DNA of 64,000 nt, taken from Gilvibacter sediminis. GTDB taxonomy: Bacteria; Bacteroidota; Bacteroidia; Flavobacteriales; Flavobacteriaceae. The first letter of the stretch is position 1, and every line of letters starts with the position of its first letter. The stretch lies in contig NZ_JAQQTE010000001.1 in the NCBI RefSeq assembly GCF_028561565.1, forward strand, positions 1,381,481 to 1,445,480, in the 5' to 3' direction. Shown here piece after piece: positions 29,177 through 36,394 of this stretch. The notes beneath the pieces were generated by a model. That model was not told the origin of the DNA. It saw nothing but the letters and a program-made list of their open reading frames with translations, and searched no databases. Position numbers and translations under genes: made by a program.

Positions 29177-30065
29177 TCAACACTACTTTGTTTTGGTCTA
29201 AAACGCTGTAGGTCATTTGAAGCGGGTTACAAATAGATTGTAAGGCAATATCCAGATCTTGGTGGGTAAAGCTTCCAGTGAAACGCTTTTGCAGATCGAT
29301 ATCGCTTACTTCTAGTTGGATGTTATAGTAGTGCTCCAATTCATTAAGTACTTCCGCTAAAGGGGCGTTGTTAAAAGAACTTTCGTCCTGTAACCAACGT
29401 GGGGTACTCAAGCTTGTTGTTAAATTCTTTACGGCACTGCCTGTCTCTAACTCCAAGGCTTCACCAGCCTTTAACGTGATGACCTCTTGGTCTAAAGATA
29501 CAGAAACGACCCCTTCAAAGCAACTTACTTTAAGCAGGTTCTCTCGTGCAAAAACATTGAATTGGGTTCCGAGAACAGTAACATCTCCAAGATCAGTTTC
29601 TACCACAAAAGCACTTCCTTTAGCAACTTTAAAGTAAGCTTCGCCATCTAAATGCAACGTGCGAGCGTCTTTCCAATCTTGTTCATTATAGGTTAAAAAG
29701 GAATCGGCATTAAGGGCAACTTGAGATTGATCTGGAAGTGTGATCTCTGTTTTTTCGGCAACCGCGGTGTTGATATCCGTATCTAAACCTTGCCAGAAAA
29801 CATAAGAGAAAGCGACTATTGCAAAAACAGCGGCAATTCTAACCATATACTTAAGCGGCTGTAATGTTCGCACTTTAGTCGGTTTGTTCAATTGCTGAAT
29901 GTTCTTCCACACGGCATCTTTTGGAAACTCCGGAGCTTCCATACTGCGCGTTTGTGCTGCAATTTCCATCATCGCGCGCATCTCAGGATCCTCACGCAAA
30001 GCGCTCTGTTCGGCTCCTGTTAGCTCGTCATTCATCCATTTATGAAGCAACTCTTGCTTGTTCAT
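29163..30065 (-). CDS. FecR-type anti-sigma / sigma regulator, system 1
   Basis: 300 residues. The cytoplasmic N-terminus (MNKQELLHKWMNDELTGAEQ) is the sigma-binding part, followed by one membrane segment near residues 72-92 (VRIAAVFAIVAFSYVFWQGL). The periplasmic FecR domain contains DQSQVALNADSFLTYNEQDW and VTVLGTQFNVFA, and the C-terminal DUF4974/STN-like domain RFTGSFTHQDLDIALQSICN contacts the receptor. It follows its sigma gene after 49 bases, which hold an alternative-sigma promoter, so it can be transcribed apart from the sigma gene. Confidence 0.93.
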   Translation of the reverse strand: MNKQELLHKWMNDELTGAEQSALREDPEMRAMMEIAAQTRSMEAPEFPKDAVWKNIQQLNKPTKVRTLQPLKYMVRIAAVFAIVAFSYVFWQGLDTDINTAVAEKTEITLPDQSQVALNADSFLTYNEQDWKDARTLHLDGEAYFKVAKGSAFVVETDLGDVTVLGTQFNVFARENLLKVSCFEGVVSVSLDQEVITLKAGEALELETGSAVKNLTTSLSTPRWLQDESSFNNAPLAEVLNELEHYYNIQLEVSDIDLQKRFTGSFTHQDLDIALQSICNPLQMTYSVLDQNKVVLNEAK

Positions 30066-30083
30066 TCGATTTCTTTTTCAAGG

Positions 30084-30114
30084 GTATAACAGTTCAATTC
30101 AGAAATACCCTACC
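30084..30114 (-). promoter_or_regulatory. Predicted FecI-type promoter of fecR, system 1
   Basis: On the minus strand: GGTAGG (30114-30109), 16 bases, then CTGTTATAC (30092-30084). GGTAGG directly follows the sigma gene stop codon. The same layout is found at four other places nearby. Confidence 0.65.
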
Positions 30115-30645
30115 TTATTTATTAAATCCTTCCAAGTTTTTTTTCAGACTGACCAATGCTTGACTGATTCGCTTTTCTACCGCCTTCACACTGATTTCTA
30201 ACTCTTCTGCGATCTGTTTGTATTTTTTTCCGTCGATACGGTTCATTAAAAAGGCCGTGCGCTGCGCTTCTGTTAAGGTATTCAAAGCTGCATTCAACTT
30301 TTTGCCGTATTCTTTTTCCTCCAATAAAAACTCAGGCGATTGTTTGTCTACTCCAGAGGATTGCATATTGCGGTAATTGAGCACCACCTTTTTATGTGCC
30401 ACTGCATTTAAAAAGCTGTTATTGGTAACGGTATATAAAAAGGAGCGCGCTTTGGCAAAACTCACCTTGCCGCAATTGTTCCAAAGTTTTACAAAGGCTT
30501 CCTGTACCAGGTCACTGGCATCATCTGAATTACCGCATTTATAATAGGCAAAATTCCACAAGGCCTGCCCGTGCGCATTGTAAAGCGCATTGTAGGTGCG
30601 CTCTTCGCAAACGTTTGGTTCTTCCTCTGAATTTTTGATGGCCAT
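30115..30645 (-). CDS. ECF sigma factor, FecI-type, system 1
   Basis: 176 residues. Region 2 is seen in LWNFAYYKCGNSDDASDLVQ and EAFVKLWNN; region 4 in LTEAQRTAFLMNRIDGKKYK followed by the helix-turn-helix QIAEELEISVKAVEKRISQA. It is the first gene of sigma-fecR-receptor module 1. Its closest visible relative is the sigma factor at 34,935. The gene's own promoter looks like the housekeeping kind (TATATTTA at 30671-30678), while fecR has a sigma-type site. Confidence 0.95.
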   Translation of the reverse strand: MAIKNSEEEPNVCEERTYNALYNAHGQALWNFAYYKCGNSDDASDLVQEAFVKLWNNCGKVSFAKARSFLYTVTNNSFLNAVAHKKVVLNYRNMQSSGVDKQSPEFLLEEKEYGKKLNAALNTLTEAQRTAFLMNRIDGKKYKQIAEELEISVKAVEKRISQALVSLKKNLEGFNK

Positions 30646-30670
30646 CTAATCCTTTGTTTTTAAAGGGGTG

Positions 30671-30678
30671 TAAATATA
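30671..30678 (-). promoter_or_regulatory. -7-like box of sigma gene 1
   Basis: The minus strand reads TATATTTA followed by C, one base off TAnnTTTG. The second sigma gene has the matching TATCTTTA C at the same kind of position, which supports both. Confidence 0.4.
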
Positions 30679-30702
30679 ATTTAAAAGTTTTTTAAAATTT
30701 TT

Positions 30703-30733
30703 GGTAGGGTTTTTTTTGACTGCCCTGTTTTAC
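30703..30733 (+). promoter_or_regulatory. Orphan FecI-type promoter facing a gene-free region
   Basis: GGTAGG (30703-30708), 16 bases, CTGTTTTAC (30725-30733). It is divergent from sigma gene 1 and nearly identical to the fecR promoter of system 1 (GGTAGGGT and CTGTT[A/T]TAC in both). Nothing that looks like a gene of normal size follows before the terminator at 31,227. Confidence 0.6.
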
Positions 30734-30739
30734 TTACAA

Positions 30740-31250
30740 ATCGACCCAATAGGATCGATGCTCTTTGAAAAGATGATTAGCCGGATCGGTGCTTCCAAAA
30801 GAAGACATTTAAAATTAGCTATCTATGAAAAGGAGAAATCCGATAATCTGATTTTAAGCAATAATGCTATTTTTTTCAATAACAAGTCACATTAGTTAAA
30901 CTGTTAGTATTATCCTTAGAATCTTTGGGCACGATCAGCAGCAAGAAACCTTAAACCTACAGTTATTCATTTTGATGCTAGTTAAAAGTTTCTGTTCATA
31001 ATGACTACCTCTTGTTGCTGACCGCCCTTTTATAAAAGCACCAAAGGTAAGGCCGGCAGCCGACCGCAACGCATTAGACGCATAGTGAGGCACCAAAGCT
31101 TTTTCTTTAGGTTAAACGAAAAACGGTGTAGCGTCTTTGAGATAAAGTTGCATGCAATATCCTTAACCTACAGTAGGTCTCTGCCATCCTTACCTTTAAT
31201 CATCTTTTTTTGCGCCAATAAAATATACCGTCTCTCGAGACGGTTTTTTT
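30740..31250 (+). ncRNA. Predicted sigma-dependent non-coding RNA or gene relic
   Basis: A transcript of about 510 bases is expected between the orphan promoter and the terminator. Structure seen inside: TCAGCAGCAAGA (30935-30946) can pair with TCTTGTTGCTGA (31010-31021) with one mismatch, and within it AGAAAC (30944-30949) with GTTTCT (30988-30993); a palindrome ACCTAC-A-GTAGGT at 31166-31178; direct repeats CCTTAAACCTACAGT / CCTTAACCTACAGT (30949, 31161) and GCACCAAAG twice (31038, 31090). One 45-codon frame starts at 30758 (MLFEKMISRIGASKRRH...), without recognisable features. It may be a small RNA, a small-protein message, or the remains of a lost surface-protein gene. Confidence 0.35.
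31227..31250 (+). terminator. Perfect terminator in the gene-free gap
   Basis: ACCGTCTC (31227-31234) TC GAGACGGT (31237-31244) followed by TTTTTTT. On the plus strand this is canonical though no plus-strand gene ends here. On the minus strand the tail is ATATTTTATT, so it could also stop transcripts of receptor 2. Confidence 0.8.
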
Positions 31251-31464
31251 ATTTATTCACGCCACTTTTAACCTACTCCAGTGGCTACAAACTGCCGCTG
31301 TTTCCCTACTAGTTGTCTTTTTTTCGCTCCGTAGCGCTGCTATGAAGCTCAATAAAGCCTTCAATTATGAAAACATCTGCTAGTTTTCGCTTTACTGTTT
31401 CCGGTTAAAAGTCGCGTGTTGGGTACTTCTTTAAAAAACTTAGGCGGTCGGCTTTAAATAATAA
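31251..31464. other. Gene-free stretch downstream of receptor 2
   Basis: No gene is seen. It carries a hairpin GCCACT (31261-31266) / AGTGGC (31280-31285) without a T-tail, and GCGGTCGGCT (31444-31453), the inverse of AGCCGACCGC at 31058-31067 on the other side of the terminator. Confidence 0.5.
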
Positions 31465-33969
31465 TTACTTAATAATAATACGCAGGGTGGCGTTTGGGGT
31501 AAAGCGCAAGGCGAGATCGTCAATTTGTTGTACTTCTTGCTCGTCATTAATGCGGTAAAAGGTATTGACCACATTGTCATTGCTCAGTAAATTCCAAAGC
31601 GAAATTCCGCTGACCAATCGAACCTTTTCGCTTAGATCATAAGTGTAAGTCGCAGAGGCATCTACTCTAAAATAATCGTCTAAACTCACACTGTTGGGAT
31701 CTAAATAATCCACAAAACCCACTTGGGGAATTGAATTATCCCCCACAGGAGTAAAGGGTCTTCCGCTGTGCCAGTTGAGGCCCGCGCCTAGATTAAATCG
31801 TCCTAGATTGAAGTTAGCGCCTAGAGAAAGTACATGCCGTATATCTAAATTGTTGCGGAATTCAGAGGGGTTAAATTCATCAAAATCATAATCGTTTTGC
31901 GCCAAGGAATAACTGACCCAAATGTTGGTGTTTTCCCATTGCTTATTGGCCAAGAAGTCCAAGCCAATTACAGAATAGGTTCCATGGGTCCTGCGGTCCT
32001 CAAATTGATCTTGAAATCCTTGGCTTTGACTAGTGATACCATCAATTTCCTTCCAATACGGTTCTGCGCTGAAAAGCCAGCCTTTGCGCTGATAACTGAA
32101 ACCCATGCCCAAATGGCGGCCTTTGATGATCGGGATATTTCCAGGGTCAGAAAGTACCCATCGTCTGTTCTCAATACCTAAAAAGTCGTTTTGCAGATCA
32201 ATGACCTGAGAGGTGGTTTGACTGTTAAGTGCTGCCAAGAGTTCAATGCTCAAATTACGCCCCACACGTTGTATCACCCGAACTCTAGGCTCCACCAAAA
32301 CCTCGTTGAACTTATTGATGTGATTAGCGCGAAGTCCTGCTTCTATACGGGTCTTGCCGTTGGTGGTTTCGTAGAAAAGACTGCTGTATAAGCTGTGGGT
32401 GCGCAATACTTGCTTTTCCAAACGTTCAAAGGTTGGATTATTGATGTTCTCAAAGTTGGTGATCCCCGTTTCATTGAATTGATATCCTTGCTGCCAAACT
32501 AGGCGGGAGTTGAGTCGCCATTGATTCTCCACTTTTATACCCGTTTCAACCAGATCGTTTTCTTGGATCAGTCGTTGGTCATTCTCTATATCTGCATTCA
32601 GGGCGGTGAGTTCATATCCGCTACCGTACCATTGCACTGAGGTCTGTACACGCTGATTCCAGCTGCGGCGGTAATAAAGTCCCGCAGAGGAATTGTCCTG
32701 AGTCAGGTTGGATTGCCTTGCTTGTGGTTCTCCTTCTAGCATACCATTCTCCAGAAAATCCAAACGGTTCCCAAGGCGCAATAAACTTAGCCTGAACTTA
32801 TCCTTTACTGTTGGCTCATATTGCAGTCTCAAGTGCGCGTCAAAGAAATTAAAATCTGCGTCTGATGTTCGGTTGGACATAGCTGCAGATTGCAATTCAG
32901 TATTTTGAAAGGCTTTGTCAAAGTAGGCCTCATAAGTAGGAGTGGTGAAGAGCGAATTCAGCGATTGCCGCCCAGCCACCTCTATGGAGAGTTGATCATT
33001 GATCGGTATTTCTGCCATGGCATCCGCACTCAAAAGATTGAGCCCTGTATTGACTTTAAATTCACGGATAAGATCCTCGGAGCCTTCCATAGAAATGATG
33101 CCAGATACCCCATCTCCATAACGCGCATTACCTACACTTTTATAAACATTTACCTCTTTGGTGAGGTTGGGATTAAAGGCAGAGATCAATCCAAAGAAGT
33201 GTCCGCTTTGATACATCTTTATACCGTCCCAAAGAATCAAATTTTGATCATTGGTCCCGCCGCGAATATTTAAAAAGGAGACCGTTTCATTCACGCTTTG
33301 TATTCCCGGCAGCTCTTTGAGGGTGAGCAGAACATCACTTTCTATTAGTCCTGGTAAAATGTCAAAGGCGTCATAGTTCACGTTAAAAGCGCCGTCTGCT
33401 TTTTTGCTGATTCCTTTTGTAATGAAATTAGAGAGCAACACGGGATTGAGTGATTCCGCCTGTTGCGCAAGTGCCACGGTGTAACACATGCCAGACACCA
33501 AATTTGGGTCAATCCGATCCCTGTAATCAGCATAACTCAAATAAGAAACTTCAAATTCCAGCAAAGAATCCACATAACTCACATTTACCTTACCGCGATC
33601 ATCCGTACTTAATTGCTGATAGGGAGTACTCACTTTGGCTCCTTCCAAGGGGTTTCCCGTCTCTCTAGAAATAACAACAATGCAATAATTGCCTACTCCG
33701 CTTTTTGGTGCTACGGTAACTGTATTGTCTTGCAATAATTTATAATCAAATAGGGTATTGGCTTGAAGAGCTTCTAAGGCTGTAGGGAGGTCGTTAGGTA
33801 AGTCCGATGTGGAATACCTATGATTGGCTAGGGCTGCATCTTCATAGGAAAAGGTACAGTTGAACTCAGCTTCTAATTGTTGAAAATAATCTGTAAGTGC
33901 AACAGCTTGTTGACCAAAAAGGGCAAAAGTGGGGGTTAGGAGTAAAAGAAATAAGATGCGGCTGCGCAC
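31465..33969 (-). CDS. TonB-dependent receptor with STN domain, system 2
   Basis: 834-residue paralogue of the receptor at 26,636, ending its own module. Signal peptide to about residue 20 (LLTPTFALFGQ), STN-type domain (about 25-82, DYFQQLEAEFNCTFSYEDA), a carboxypeptidase-regulatory-like domain (about 95-165, IVVISRETGNPLEGAKV), plug with SVNETVSFLNIRGGTNDQNL, then the barrel. Shared landmarks with receptor 1 include MYQSGHFFGLISAFNP, GRQSLNSLFTTPTYEAY and HSGRPFTP. The beta barrel ends NATLRIIIK, without the usual terminal aromatic. Substrate unknown. It follows fecR after 16 bases. Confidence 0.92.
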   Translation of the reverse strand: MRSRILFLLLLTPTFALFGQQAVALTDYFQQLEAEFNCTFSYEDAALANHRYSTSDLPNDLPTALEALQANTLFDYKLLQDNTVTVAPKSGVGNYCIVVISRETGNPLEGAKVSTPYQQLSTDDRGKVNVSYVDSLLEFEVSYLSYADYRDRIDPNLVSGMCYTVALAQQAESLNPVLLSNFITKGISKKADGAFNVNYDAFDILPGLIESDVLLTLKELPGIQSVNETVSFLNIRGGTNDQNLILWDGIKMYQSGHFFGLISAFNPNLTKEVNVYKSVGNARYGDGVSGIISMEGSEDLIREFKVNTGLNLLSADAMAEIPINDQLSIEVAGRQSLNSLFTTPTYEAYFDKAFQNTELQSAAMSNRTSDADFNFFDAHLRLQYEPTVKDKFRLSLLRLGNRLDFLENGMLEGEPQARQSNLTQDNSSAGLYYRRSWNQRVQTSVQWYGSGYELTALNADIENDQRLIQENDLVETGIKVENQWRLNSRLVWQQGYQFNETGITNFENINNPTFERLEKQVLRTHSLYSSLFYETTNGKTRIEAGLRANHINKFNEVLVEPRVRVIQRVGRNLSIELLAALNSQTTSQVIDLQNDFLGIENRRWVLSDPGNIPIIKGRHLGMGFSYQRKGWLFSAEPYWKEIDGITSQSQGFQDQFEDRRTHGTYSVIGLDFLANKQWENTNIWVSYSLAQNDYDFDEFNPSEFRNNLDIRHVLSLGANFNLGRFNLGAGLNWHSGRPFTPVGDNSIPQVGFVDYLDPNSVSLDDYFRVDASATYTYDLSEKVRLVSGISLWNLLSNDNVVNTFYRINDEQEVQQIDDLALRFTPNATLRIIIK

Positions 33970-33985
33970 GCTTTTGATTGAGTGA

Positions 33986-34882
33986 TTATTTTGTGATAGT
34001 CACTCGATCTCCATCAATTTTATACTTTAATTGCAATGGTTCTGTTACCGCTCTTAGTGCAGTTTCCAGATCTTGATGAGTGAAACTTCCAGTAAAAATA
34101 ACACTTTTATCAATTGCAGATGCATCAATTTGAATTGTGTAGTGGCGTTGGAGTTCCGCTAAGATCATATGGTAAGGCGTACTTTTAAAGACCGATTTGT
34201 CGTTTACCCAGCTCGGATTGCTCACAGCGGTCTCAAAACGACTGGCCTTACTGTTTAACAACCTAAGCCCTTGGCCAGCGGTGATCTCAACGGCCTCTTT
34301 CCCGTTAATCGCAACAGCGACACGACCTTCATAGCAGGTCACTTCAAACAAACCTTCGCGATTGATCACGTTAAACTCTGTTCCTAGAACTTGTACTGAA
34401 CCGGCATCAGTTTCTACAGTAAAAGTGCTTCCTTTGGCGACTTTAAAAAGAGCTTCCCCATCTAAGGAAACATCTCTCGCATCTTGCCATTTTTCTTCGT
34501 TAAAACTAAGGGTTGTGCCTGCATTGAGTTGTACGGCCGAATCATCTGGTAAAGTTACTTCCAAGGATTCTGCGGTGGCAGTGGAGTAGGTAGTTAATTC
34601 ATCCGCATTCAAGTTGAACACTAAGAAACCTAGAACAAGTAGGGCTGCAATGGCAGATGCTATGCGCCATGGCTTTAAACGCCTGACTTTAGTTTCTTCT
34701 TGTTGCTTTAAGCGGAGGCGATCGTAACTTGAGCTGGCGTCAAACTCCGGTGCCCGAAAGTATTGTGCAGCTTGGGAAATTTTTTCGTAAGCACTGAAGC
34801 GCTCGTCGTCTTGCAACGCCGTGCGATCCGCTTCACTCAAGCTATGATCTAACCACCTTAAAAACAAATTTTCCTTTTTCAT
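33986..34882 (-). CDS. FecR-type sigma regulator, system 2
   Basis: 298 residues, same build as the system 1 protein: N-terminal sigma-binding part (LFLRWLDHSLSEADRTALQD), one membrane segment near residues 71-90 (RIASAIAALLVLGFLVFNLN), FecR domain (DDSAVQLNAGTTLSFNEEKW, VQVLGTEFNVIN), and C-terminal VIFTGSFTHQDLETALRAVT. It is preceded by a FecI-type promoter and precedes receptor 2. Confidence 0.93.
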   Translation of the reverse strand: MKKENLFLRWLDHSLSEADRTALQDDERFSAYEKISQAAQYFRAPEFDASSSYDRLRLKQQEETKVRRLKPWRIASAIAALLVLGFLVFNLNADELTTYSTATAESLEVTLPDDSAVQLNAGTTLSFNEEKWQDARDVSLDGEALFKVAKGSTFTVETDAGSVQVLGTEFNVINREGLFEVTCYEGRVAVAINGKEAVEITAGQGLRLLNSKASRFETAVSNPSWVNDKSVFKSTPYHMILAELQRHYTIQIDASAIDKSVIFTGSFTHQDLETALRAVTEPLQLKYKIDGDRVTITK

Positions 34883-34895
34883 ATTAATTTGTCAC

Positions 34896-34929
34896 TAATA
34901 GAACAACCCTAGCTGTAAAATTCCTACCC
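34896..34929 (-). promoter_or_regulatory. Predicted FecI-type promoter of fecR, system 2
   Basis: On the minus strand: GGGTAGGAATTTT (34929-34917), ten bases, TTGTTCTATTA (34906-34896), 13 bases before the fecR ATG. The 24 motif bases are identical to those of the promoter at 35,512. Confidence 0.75.
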
Positions 34930-34934
34930 AAGTC

Positions 34935-35450
34935 TTACAATTCTTTTATTTCTTGTCTCAATTTATCCAAAGCCGTGTAGATGCGTTTCTCAACGGCCTT
35001 TCTGGAAATGCCCAACATATCGGCGATTTCTTGATGTTTTTTTCCTTCTACTCGGTTTAGCATAAAGGCAATACGCTGACCTTCAGGCAAGTTGTTCAAG
35101 GCGCGCTCAAAGCGTTGCATAAACTGCTGCTCCTCCATAACAAACTCTGGGGTCTCGTTGGTATAGCCCTTGGGTTTCACGGCCTGATGCTTTAAAACTA
35201 CCTTTTGGTGTTTAATGCTGTTGAGCGATGCGTTATTGACCAAAGTGAAAAGAAAACTTTTAGCCTTTGCAAAAGGGACTTCTTTGCATTTTTCCCACAA
35301 CTTCATAAAGGCCTCATGGACCTTGTCCTCCGGATTGATAGAATCCCCGAACTTGTAGTAACAAAAATCGTGTAGATCTCTCGCGTGCTGCTGGTAGAGT
35401 CTTTCGTAGACTTTTTCTTCACAGACGGAATCGAAAAGTTCCTTTTTCAT
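34935..35450 (-). CDS. ECF sigma factor, FecI-type, system 2
   Basis: 171 residues. Region 2: LHDFCYYKFGDSINPEDKVH and EAFMKLWEKC; region 4: LPEGQRIAFMLNRVEGKKHQ and the helix-turn-helix EIADMLGISRKAVEKRIYTA. It is paralogous to the sigma factor at 30,115 throughout. It is divergent from the lipoprotein gene at 35,549 with 98 bases between them, which hold the likely sigma gene box (TATCTTTA, 35492-35499 minus) and a FecI-type promoter for the lipoprotein. Confidence 0.95.
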   Translation of the reverse strand: MKKELFDSVCEEKVYERLYQQHARDLHDFCYYKFGDSINPEDKVHEAFMKLWEKCKEVPFAKAKSFLFTLVNNASLNSIKHQKVVLKHQAVKPKGYTNETPEFVMEEQQFMQRFERALNNLPEGQRIAFMLNRVEGKKHQEIADMLGISRKAVEKRIYTALDKLRQEIKEL

Positions 35451-35491
35451 GCAAATGCTGATAAAACCCTTTATTTGGATTTAATCTGAGG

Positions 35492-35499
35492 TAAAGATA
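35492..35499 (-). promoter_or_regulatory. -7-like box of sigma gene 2
   Basis: The minus strand reads TATCTTTA followed by C, the same form as before sigma gene 1 (TATATTTAC). Confidence 0.4.
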
Positions 35500-35511
35500 T
35501 CAATAAATTCT

Positions 35512-35545
35512 GGGTAGGAATTTTTGCCGTAAGTTTGTTCTATTA
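35512..35545 (+). promoter_or_regulatory. Predicted FecI-type promoter of the 35,549 lipoprotein
   Basis: GGGTAGGAATTTT (35512-35524), ten bases, TTGTTCTATTA (35535-35545). The ATG begins four bases later, so the message is probably leaderless or nearly so. Confidence 0.75.
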
Positions 35546-35548
35546 CAA

Positions 35549-36217
35549 ATGAAGAAGAATATATTATATATTATTGTAGCAGTGAATGTGTTGTTTTTAA
35601 CAGCAGCATGTCAACAAGAGACCCTAAGAGTCACGCAAGATCAACAAGAAGATTCCTTCTTATTTGACACCAACCTGGTAGGTCTTGTACAAGGCGTAAC
35701 TGCTCATGATGGAAGTCATGACAACGCTATTGACGGTTCTAGTTGCTTCAGTATTAACTTCCCTTTTAGTTGTATTGTAGATGGTGAGGAACAATATTAC
35801 GAACAAGCGAGTGATCTTGTGGATTTGTATTTGGCCAGTGATATTGACCCGGTCTTTCCTATTACGGTAACCTATGCCGATTATTCCGAGACTCAGATTA
35901 ACAATGCCACAGCTTTTGACGAGCTCATTACGCAATGTGCTTCCGGCGCCTTATACAATCAGGTGATTCGTTGTGTCGATTTTATCTATCCGCTAGAAGT
36001 CGCAGTTTTTGATCCGAACACTTCAGATTTTGAGACGCTTGTTTTTGATCACGATCGTGCAACCTTTAGTGGGATTGTAGATTTGTTGGATCAAGCTATG
36101 ATCGCTCAAATCCAATACCCGGTCCAAGTAACCATTTTTGAAGGTGAAACCCTTCAAATTGACTCCGATGAGGACTTAAAAGCCATCATCAATACCAACC
36201 TCAATTTTTGTGAATAA
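35549..36217 (+). CDS. Lipoprotein with two Cys-bracketed modules
   Basis: 222 residues, no family recognised. The lipobox FLTAAC gives Cys21 as the anchor. Two modules follow, each bounded by Cys: Cys66-Cys130 (CFSINFPFSCIV ... PVFPITVTYAD) and Cys142-Cys221 (CVDFIYPLEVAVFD ... QYPVQVTIFEGE). The second resembles a module in the lipoprotein at 38,377. It is divergent from sigma gene 2 and has a promoter of the same type as fecR 2, so it is probably part of that sigma regulon. A surface protein, perhaps exported with or sensed by receptor 2; this is inference. Confidence 0.75.
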   Translation: MKKNILYIIVAVNVLFLTAACQQETLRVTQDQQEDSFLFDTNLVGLVQGVTAHDGSHDNAIDGSSCFSINFPFSCIVDGEEQYYEQASDLVDLYLASDIDPVFPITVTYADYSETQINNATAFDELITQCASGALYNQVIRCVDFIYPLEVAVFDPNTSDFETLVFDHDRATFSGIVDLLDQAMIAQIQYPVQVTIFEGETLQIDSDEDLKAIINTNLNFCE

Positions 36218-36333
36218 TTCCTCAGAATTCACAATTTACCATCTAACTTATTGATTTTCACGATACTAATTGTTTAAACTTTGATTTAAAACGTTAAACA
36301 AAATGTTAAAGTTCTATTAATTCCGGTTTTTTT

Positions 36334-36364
36334 GGTAGTACTTTGTGCTGTGCTGTTGTTGTAT
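36334..36364 (+). promoter_or_regulatory. Predicted FecI-type promoter of the fasciclin gene
   Basis: GGTAGT (36334-36339), 16 bases, TTGTTGTAT (36356-36364). Spacing is the same as in the other four copies; one mismatch in the first element. Confidence 0.55.
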
Positions 36365-36394
36365 AGACAAATGTATTACACCAAAAAAAATAAC

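Noticed and set aside
30701..30895. 64-codon plus-strand frame in the gap between the two sigma modules
   Set aside because: Its first codons overlap the predicted promoter, so the full frame cannot be read from it. Only the 45-codon part from 30,758 is possible, and it shows no features; kept as an option under the RNA candidate.
31085..31312. 75-codon plus-strand frame
   Set aside because: It runs through a strong terminator and has the composition of random A/T-rich DNA.
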